Shown piece after piece: positions 1 through 4,965 of a stretch of DNA of 37,603 bases. Origin of the DNA: Xenococcus sp. MO_188.B8 (GTDB lineage Bacteria; Cyanobacteriota; Cyanobacteriia; Cyanobacteriales; Xenococcaceae); assembly GCA_030065615.1 (NCBI GenBank), contig JASJDR010000047.1, forward strand, positions 1 through 37,603, in the 5' to 3' direction. The stretch's first letter is position 1, and each line of letters begins with the position of its first letter. The notes beneath the pieces are model-generated. The model searched no databases. It saw only the letters and a list, made by a program, of their open reading frames with translations, and was not told the DNA's origin. Both the position numbers and the translations under genes were made by a program.

Positions 1-116
1 CGGTAGGACATACCGTTAGAGAAAAAGCTTGTGGAGTCGGTCTAGCGGGGGCACAGGCAACTGTGTCTAGCCAAGAGGCGCTGAAACAAGAATCCCCCGT
101 TACAGCGTCAGCTTAA
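1..116 (+). CDS. tnpB: TnpB C-terminus, IS200/IS605-type element (cut by left window edge)
   Basis: The first 116 bases read as the last 37 codons of a plus-strand protein, opening VGHTVREKACGVGLAG and closing LKQESPVTASA before TAA at 114-116. The VGHT...ACG...LKQE pattern is the usual C-terminal tail of cyanobacterial TnpB (OrfB) proteins, the RuvC-like RNA-guided nuclease of IS200/IS605 elements. The catalytic body lies outside the window, so activity cannot be judged. The gene points rightwards and meets the minus-strand tnpB at 138-1195 tail to tail. In this family the 3' end of the gene also encodes the guide RNA (omega RNA) scaffold. Confidence 0.75.
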   Translation, partial: VGHTVREKACGVGLAGAQATVSSQEALKQESPVTASA

Positions 117-137
117 CGGTGGGAGTGTCAAGCTCCC
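117..137 (+). repeat. Right end of the left-edge TnpB element, small hairpin
   Basis: GGGAG at 121-125 and CTCCC at 133-137 form a hairpin around TGTCAAG just after the tnpB stop. The TnpB element at the right window edge ends in a similar way (GAGTAGTCAA after its stop), so the element probably ends at TCAA, position 131. The exact boundary is an inference from these two cases. Confidence 0.5.
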
Positions 138-1195
138 TTTCAGATCTTTCACCGAAGGTCGGAAGCTCATCATTAGCCAAAAAATTAGATTTTGAACTGT
201 ACGATTCTTCTTGCTCAATAAAATTAATTCCATGCTTACTAGCTAATTGCTCAATCCTATTCTTGATAGCTGCATGGGGAATGGAAACAAATTCTTGGTT
301 CTCTTTTTTCCTCATCTTTGAACCATTTTTAATTCCTTGATTCCAACCAAAAACAATAGTCCCAACATTATTTGCTAAACACCAGTTAACCATAAATCTA
401 GCTACCTTATTTCTGATATCCCGAAATAGTCTATTACGCTTTTCAGATAATGCGGCTAATTCATCATCCCAGTAAGCTTGAGGCTTGCCTTTCTTTAGTT
501 TCGCAACTTTCTTGTTATACCACTGATTCATTGCTTTGATCTTCTTCCCGTCAATAATAAATGATTTACCAGTAGTAGAAACACAAGTTAAAAGATTACC
601 TAATCCTGGGTCTATTCCGAGCAGATTAGATTGATTTAAATTAGACTTGATTTCTTTATGCTTATAAACAAATTCAGCATAGAAACATCTATTGCGGGGC
701 AATATTCTGATTTCTTTGATGTCTTTGAATTCAAGATTAGATGGCATTGGCAAAGTAAAACTATCAATAGTAAACCAGGCTTTCACTTGATTGCCAAGAG
801 TAAATTTTATTTGACCATCTACTAGTTTTACCCATCGAGCGGGATAACTAATAACAGTTAGCCCACCTTTCCTCCTGTATTTGGGCAACTTAGGTTGATC
901 TTTTAATTTTCCTTCGCGATACAACTTTGCTAACTTACGATAAGACTTAAAGGATTCTCCTACTTGATGACAAGCTTGTTGAGCTACAGCAGAACGTAAA
1001 GCTAAAAATGTGCAAATTGGATTTCATTATTTCGTCAAGTTCATAATTGGAAACGTATTTATGGGCTTTAAAAAACATTTGGCGGCAATAATAAATTGCG
1101 CAATTAGTTAATTTATTCGCCTCAGAACAAATAAATTCTAATACTGCCTGAGTATCTGTACTTACATTAATTAAATGTTGTTGACAGCCATACAT
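138..1195 (-). pseudogene. tnpB: TnpB transposon-associated nuclease, frameshifted and truncated
   Basis: RuvC-like RNA-guided nuclease of an IS200/IS605 element, in two frames. The N-terminal part starts at 1195 (MYGCQQHLINVS) and is in frame to about 1020. The rest continues in another frame (CTFLALRSAVAQQ, then SFKSYRKLAKLYREGK) down to about 138. The frameshift lies around 1008-1020, near MKSN. The RuvC-I aspartate (LGIDPGLGN) and a RuvC-II glutamate region (FIEQEESYSSK) are visible. The zinc-finger half and RuvC-III aspartate are missing, because after LPTFGER the frame runs into the end of the neighbouring element. It is divergent from tnpA at 1265, the IS605-like arrangement. With a frameshift and no RuvC-III it should be inactive. 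Confidence 0.85.
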
Positions 1196-1264
1196 TATGT
1201 TATCTTTTTGTATATTTAATATGTTAATTATACATTACATTTAAACAATAAATTGAAAAGTTAT

Positions 1265-1720
1265 ATGAAGAAAACACCAGACCCGAAGGGCGAGCGTGGA
1301 ATAAGCTGGGGAGACCCCAGCATTTCCGCTCGTGAGTATCGACGTAACCCTCACTCGGTAACACTTATCAATTATCACTTTGTCTTTTGTCCTAAGCGCA
1401 GGAAGAAAGTGTTAACTGGCAAGATCGCCCATCGCTTGCAAGAAGTTATTTTTGAGTTATGTACAGAGAATAACTGGCGGTTGATAGCATTGGAAATCAT
1501 GCCAGACCATGTTCATTTATTTCTTAATGCTGACCCTTCTTTTGCTCCATCAGTCATTATTAAAAGAATCAAAGGTCGGGCATCACATCATTTGAGAAAA
1601 GAATTTCCTGAATTGCTTAAACTTCCTACTTTATGGACTCCTAGTTATTTTGTGGCTACTACTGGAAATGCTAGTACAGAAACAATTAAGCGTTATATTG
1701 AGAGTCAAAAAGGGAAATAG
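1265..1720 (+). CDS. tnpA: TnpA, Y1 transposase of IS200/IS605 element
   Basis: Single-strand DNA transposase of the HUH Y1 family. The family core begins at EYRRNPHSVTLINYHFV. The HUH motif is in MPDHVHLF and the likely nucleophile tyrosine in TIKRYIESQ near the C-terminus. The core is of normal length and has no internal stop, so it may be active. ATG at 1265 is preferred over TTG at 1253; both are in frame and no strong ribosome binding site is seen. The N-terminus carries about 15 residues (GERGISWGDPS region) encoded by a palindromic repeat, which normal TnpA proteins lack. It is divergent from the broken tnpB at 1195, with about 70 AT-rich bases between them as the likely promoter region. 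The stop codon is followed directly by a dispersed repeat. Confidence 0.85.
   Translation: MKKTPDPKGERGISWGDPSISAREYRRNPHSVTLINYHFVFCPKRRKKVLTGKIAHRLQEVIFELCTENNWRLIALEIMPDHVHLFLNADPSFAPSVIIKRIKGRASHHLRKEFPELLKLPTLWTPSYFVATTGNASTETIKRYIESQKGK
1291..1332. repeat. Palindromic repeat inside the 5' end of tnpA
   Basis: GCTGGGG (1305-1311) and CCCCAGC (1315-1321) pair around AGA. Outside them, CGAGCG and GGAA (1291-1301) pair with TTTCC and GCTCG (1324-1332). The nested stem lies in the reading frame of tnpA and is translated in frame. Confidence 0.7.
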
Positions 1721-1771
1721 CGGTGCGACCCTGCTGCTGTTTCAGCAGCTAAGGAACGGGCACCAAGACAG
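1719..1771. repeat. Dispersed repeat after tnpA, second copy near 13877-13926
   Basis: AGCGGTGCGACCCTGCTGCT starts at 1719 and is followed by a stem (GCTGCTG 1733-1739, CAGCAGC 1743-1749), then AAGGAACGGGCACCAAGA. The reverse complement of about 13877-13926 has the same start and end words with a different loop. Another piece of the family (GGGAAATAGCGGTGCGACC) is found in reverse at about 14037-14056. Confidence 0.7.
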
Positions 1772-1952
1772 ATACAAGAGAATAAATTCTCCGTGTCGGC
1801 ATTCAACCAGGGGTTAAAACCGCCTGGCTAACTACCTCCCATTCTACTCAGGTTTCAATTATCTTCTTAACTAGGTCTAGGGGACATTTTCAGTAACATT
1901 AGTTGTGAAAAGATCCCCCTAAATCCCCCTTAAAAAGGGGGACATTTAGAAC
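1772..1952. other. Intergenic, with a CCCCCTTAAAAAGGGGG palindrome
   Basis: No gene seen. The only clear structure is at 1914-1942: TCCCCCTAAATCCCCC followed by CTTAAAAAGGGGGA. It forms a stem and is a common type of short cyanobacterial repeat. It lies 10 to 25 bases before the HigA-like gene and could act on its transcript. Confidence 0.5.
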
Positions 1953-1967
1953 ATGAGAAACTTAATC

Positions 1968-2144
1968 ATGCCAACTAAAGATTATCAAACTGATTTACTT
2001 AAACGCCTAGCTAATCCTGCATACGTAGCACAATATTTAAAAGCAGCATTGAATGAAACCCTCGCTGATGGTAACAAGACGGCTTTTTTGTTGGCTTTGA
2101 AAAATGTAGTTGATGCGACTATTGAAGTTAGATCCAGTATCTGA
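1968..2144 (+). pseudogene. HigA/HI1420-like antitoxin, N-terminal part only
   Basis: About 58 residues (from MPTKDYQTDLLKRLANP) that resemble the N-terminus of addiction-module antidote proteins of the HI1420/HigA type: DY..DLLKRL..P.Y...YL.AAL then FLLALKNVVDA. The helix-turn-helix half that should follow this motif is absent; the frame ends with IEVRSSI. I found no continuation in the other frames, so I read it as a 3'-truncated antitoxin without a HigB toxin. An in-frame ATG also exists at 1953. It lies just upstream of a colicin-type toxin gene, but a functional link is not shown. A short real gene of another family cannot be excluded. Confidence 0.5.
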
Positions 2145-2198
2145 CAGCTAGCGAAAAGACAAGTGATAATGAAGCAGGAAAATTTAGTTACCATATAA

Positions 2199-2447
2199 GT
2201 GACATACATACCACCGCCAAAAAATTTGTTAGCCTTTCCTGAAGCTAAACGAGCAAAATCCAAAACCTCTATACCTGGAGGTGGATTACGAAAGAGATGG
2301 AAGGACAAGGATTATATTTATGAGTGGGATTCTTATCATGGCAGAGTAGAAAAGTATGACAAACGAGGCAATCATCTTGGTGAATTTGATTCCATTACTG
2401 GAGAGGAAACTAAACCAGCAGATTCGAGTCGCAAGATAGAACCATAA
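2199..2447 (+). CDS. Stand-alone colicin E3-type ribosomal RNase domain
   Basis: An 82-residue protein that is almost entirely the cytotoxic domain of colicin E3/cloacin DF13, which cleaves 16S rRNA in the decoding site. The family core is clear: RKRWKDKDYIYEWDSYHG, then VEKYDKRGNHLGEFD, then TGEETKPADSSRKIEP. The colicin E3 catalytic set Asp/His/Glu/Arg maps to D44, H47, E51 and R78. Residues 5-30 (PPPKN...PGGG) resemble the linker before such domains in polymorphic toxins. The start must be GTG at 2199, because TAA precedes it directly; no good ribosome binding site is seen. No translocation or receptor domain is present. It is either a small toxin or the cut-off tip of a larger one. The next gene, 36 bases downstream, is a likely immunity protein. 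Confidence 0.8.
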   Translation: MTYIPPPKNLLAFPEAKRAKSKTSIPGGGLRKRWKDKDYIYEWDSYHGRVEKYDKRGNHLGEFDSITGEETKPADSSRKIEP

Positions 2448-2483
2448 ACTAACTACTAGAGATAGATAAAGCGAGATTTGACA

Positions 2484-2798
2484 ATGAACCTTGGATTTTT
2501 AACTAATTCTGAATTGCCAAACCAAAAGAATAAGGCTTACAAAACATCAAAACCTATAGTAAATCGTGTACTTCGTTGGTTTGAAAAAGAAGGAGATGAT
2601 TTGATAGGAGAAAAAATGATTGATAATATCAGTCTCGAACAATTACAAAAAATGTTTGGAATTGATTCAGAAAATCCAATGTATGATTGTTATCCTGTCG
2701 AATCTGCCGAACAGATAAATTATTTTCAAAATTTACTAAATTTTGACTTAGATACAAAATCATACGATTATTTTATCGAATGCGATCTCGCCCCGTAG
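2484..2798 (+). CDS. DUF7683-like protein, likely immunity to the E3-type RNase
   Basis: A 104-residue acidic protein. The region from VLRWFEKEGDDLIGEK to NPMYDCYPV and YDYFIECD looks like the DUF7683 family as I remember it (ISLEQLQKMFG, then PMYDCYP, then a final YDYF), small acidic proteins often encoded next to toxins. It is not similar to the classical Im3 protein. Its acidity, size and position 36 bases after a basic rRNase domain fit an immunity role. This is inference. ATG at 2484 is chosen over TTG at 2478. The last codons have been changed by a 24-base repeat at 2788-2811: without it the protein would end ECDRG rather than ECDLAP. Confidence 0.65.
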   Translation: MNLGFLTNSELPNQKNKAYKTSKPIVNRVLRWFEKEGDDLIGEKMIDNISLEQLQKMFGIDSENPMYDCYPVESAEQINYFQNLLNFDLDTKSYDYFIECDLAP

Positions 2799-2813
2799 GC
2801 GCAGAGCGATCGC
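2782..2813. repeat. 24-base palindromic insertion inside a HIP1 site
   Basis: GCGATC (2782-2787) is followed by 24 bases (2788-2811) that end in GCGATC, then GC. Removing 2788-2811 leaves a perfect GCGATCGC. The unit contains CGCCCCGTAGGCG, an imperfect palindrome. It replaces the natural end of the immunity-like gene. Confidence 0.7.
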
Positions 2814-2877
2814 GGTTAGTAGTAAAAAGTAGGGCTATTCAATAAATGCGATCCCCCTGCCGTCCCCCATAGAAAGG

Positions 2878-4328
2878 CTACCGTGTACACACAAGTTGAT
2901 ACTGAGAGAGTTTCCAACCCCAGAAAATAGATTCAAATCGTTTTAGACCATGAACTAAAGTAGGCATACCAGGAGGTCTCTGGGAGAGATAACCAGACCA
3001 ACCACCCAGACGAGCAATCAGCCAAGTAGCCCAAGGCAGAGAAGCACGAGGATAGGGATTTTGCTGTTTTCGAGTTGTTCCTTGTAATGAAGGTGAAATC
3101 TGAGATAAACATTCTTGTTGCTGAGCATCAAAAGCAATAGAAGCAGGTAGTTCACTATTATCTCTTCCTTCAACCATTTGAAGCGTTCGCACCGCAACGG
3201 ATAAAGCGAGAATAGCTAGCTTGTGAATTGCTTTGGGAGATTCTAACTGAGTCGCTTCGAGATTCAATCCCGCTTTTTTGAGGGTGGCAAACAATTGTTC
3301 AATCCACCATCGCCATTTGTACCACTCGATAATTTGTAATGCTTGTTCTAGAGAGAGGACATCATGAGTTGTCAGTAAGCGCCAATGAATGGGCTTTTGA
3401 CCGATTGGGGGACAAATTTCTTCGACTTCTACGGCGTAAAGAGTCAGGTTTGAAGGGTAATCAAAAGCTTTGAAAAGCTTTTAAGGCTTCGGGTCGCCGA
3501 ATTTTCACCTGAACAAAACGCACTCTCAGCCAAGCTGTTCTCGCGACACGAGGAATTCTCTTATCTGCTGGAACATCCATGGTGTAAGTCCCAACCACAG
3601 GTTGTTACGATAAAGGGATTGTTCCTGGTCGAATAATCGACGATCTCGACAGACTCTGACCAAGAGGTGATTGTATCCGTCAGGTACCGTTGCCCATTCC
3701 TCATATAAATCGCTTTCGCGCGCCGCGAAGCGGATCTCTTCGAGATCTCCTATATGAGTTACCATTTTCGCTCCCCCGGCAACCAGGCATCTTTGACTTC
3801 GTTCTGCCGATGCTAACCATTTGTATGATTCTTTTTCTTCAATAGGTAGTTTTTGATAGTTTCTTTCTTCCTTATCTTGATGGTCGAGATCTCTCGTCCA
3901 CAACTGTATAGTACTTAATCCTAAAGGAAACCCACTCTCACTATCGATCACTAGTGTCGGATGAAGATAAAAACCCACATCTCTATTGTTACCAACTACC
4001 CCTAATCCCTCTGATTTTAATCTTCCGACATGAGACTGTAAGTTAATTTCACTGCTGTCACTAATTGCTAATACGTGACGTTCTGCTAGGTTCTGTTGGC
4101 AATGCTCGGCAATAATACCCTGCACTAATTCCGATACGGTCACATTTTTATTCTCTAAGAAGCGATAATATCCTACTTGTTCTGCTCTATTGCTACTTAT
4201 TTGACGAATGTTTACTGATTGATGTTGCTCCAATGCTTCGTACAATGCTGCCCCCTTTTGAGCAATCTGGGGTCTCCAAATGCTTTTCCTTTGTGTTGTT
4301 CTGCGTGAATCAATATTGGATTATCCAT
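2878..4328 (-). pseudogene. IS4-family (Tn5-like) transposase, multiply frameshifted
   Basis: DDE transposase of the IS4/IS50 type. The gene starts at ATG 4328 (MDNPILIHAEQHKGKAFGD). It loses frame in a run of five G at about 4252-4256 and resumes as ALYEALEQHQSVNIRQ. It continues through ISDSSEINLQSH (first catalytic Asp region), then HIGD...RESDLYEEW (second). It leaves frame again near 3526-3530, runs on as RTAWLRVRFVQVKIRRPEALKAF, shifts once more near 3470-3480, and ends with the C-terminal YKWRWWIEQLFATLKKAGL block that holds the Glu. The stop TAG lies in the terminal inverted repeat. Three frameshifts make it dead. A 24-base in-frame insertion at 3720-3743 splits the second catalytic motif (GD|RESD). 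Confidence 0.85.
3720..3743. repeat. 24-base palindromic insertion in the IS4 transposase
   Basis: On the minus strand the ancestral GGAGATCGCGAAAGC (protein GDRES) is interrupted between GATC and GCGAAA by 24 bases that encode LEEIRFAA in frame. The insert contains CTCGAAGAG and CGCTTCGCGGCG, both self-complementary. It is another case of a short palindrome placed at GATCGC. Confidence 0.65.
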
Positions 4329-4391
4329 TGTTCATTTTCTTCTATCGATATCCCTTACCATAGTTTACTTCTACTTCTGTGTACACAGTAG

Positions 4392-4767
4392 CGGTGTCAT
4401 CTCGAATCAAATGTTCCCAAAATCTCCTCTGCCAAAGATTACTCTCTCCCCGTTTCTGTCGTGATTCACTTCGGTTTGCCTGTAACTGTAGCTGAGATGC
4501 TCCTTGTCTTGTCACATCACTTTTAATCAGTCGCCAACGAGTTGCATAATCTCTATCTTTGGGGGGTAAAGTCCAAATACAATGAATGTGATCGGGCAAC
4601 AGCACAATTGCATCAATTTCAAATGGATATTTTTCACGTACTTTAATAAATGCAGCACGGAGCAAAGGACGAGCAATATCCGTACAAAGCCAAGGTTGTC
4701 TTTGGTGTGTAACCTGAGTAAAAAAATAGGTGCCACCTTCAATTTTGCTCCTTCGATAGTTGGTCAT
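4392..4767 (-). pseudogene. REP-associated tyrosine transposase (RAYT), C-terminus lost
   Basis: Y1-type HUH transposase of the RAYT (TnpA-REP) group. It begins MTNYRRSKIEGGTYFFTQVT, has the HUH motif in LLPDHIHCIWTLP, and reaches LWQRRFWEHLIRDD. At that point the IS4-family element begins and the frame reads into IS sequence (TATVYTEVEVNYGKGYR). The usual YIHYNPVKHG block with the catalytic tyrosine is gone, and I do not find it on the far side of the IS. The protein should therefore be unable to cut DNA. RAYTs move or maintain REP palindromes, and a candidate REP lies 109 bases upstream at 4876-4902. Confidence 0.8.
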
Positions 4768-4875
4768 GGGAATCTTTGGTTTGGGTTATTAATAAATTTG
4801 CCCAATACAGCAGATAATTTATTGCTATTGATGAGATAATTATTGTGGAATTTGATTATGTTAATAATATTAAGC

Positions 4876-4902
4876 GATGCGTTACGCTGTCGCTAACGCA
4901 TC
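4876..4902. repeat. Palindrome, candidate REP element next to RAYT
   Basis: GATGCGTTA (4876-4884) and TAACGCATC (4894-4902) are perfectly complementary around a 9-base loop, itself rich in GCG/CGC. It lies upstream of the RAYT gene, where REP sequences usually flank their transposase. Confidence 0.55.
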
Positions 4903-4921
4903 CTACAAGATCTTTTAAATT

Positions 4922-4950
4922 CCCCTCTTGGGAGGGGTTAGGGGTGGGTG
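4922..4950 (-). terminator. Hairpin after priA, terminator or dispersed repeat
   Basis: CCCCTC (4922-4927) pairs with GAGGGG (4932-4937), followed on the plus strand by TTAGGGGTGGG. It lies 16 bases past the priA stop. On the minus strand the stem is followed by AATTTAAAAG rather than a T run, so termination is uncertain. A closely related CCCCTCTCC...GGAGAGGGG unit lies inside the M3 peptidase gene, so this is also a repeat family. Confidence 0.4.
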
Positions 4951-4965
4951 ACTTTTGACTTGTTT

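Larger units (their letters stand above)
2878..4391 (-). mobile_element. IS4-family, IS50-like insertion sequence
   Basis: A transposase reading frame (minus strand) fills the element. Ends: CTACCGTGTACACACAAGT at 2878-2896 and, on the other strand, CTACTGTGTACACAGAAGT at 4391-4373, 17 of 19 identical, resembling IS50 ends. The right end interrupts a RAYT gene. The 9 bases outside each end (ATAGAAAGG and CGGTGTCAT) do not match, so no target duplication remains; a deletion or rearrangement next to the left end is likely. Confidence 0.75.

Noticed and set aside
119..340. Open frame of 73 residues on the plus strand
   Set aside because: It is antisense to the tnpB coding sequence, with low-complexity translation and no family match.
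2869..4400. Target-site duplication of the IS4-family element
   Set aside because: The 9 bases on either side differ (ATAGAAAGG and CGGTGTCAT), so none is claimed.
4527..4839. Frames antisense or alternative to the RAYT gene
   Set aside because: The RAYT frame with DHIHCIW explains the region; the others are shadows.
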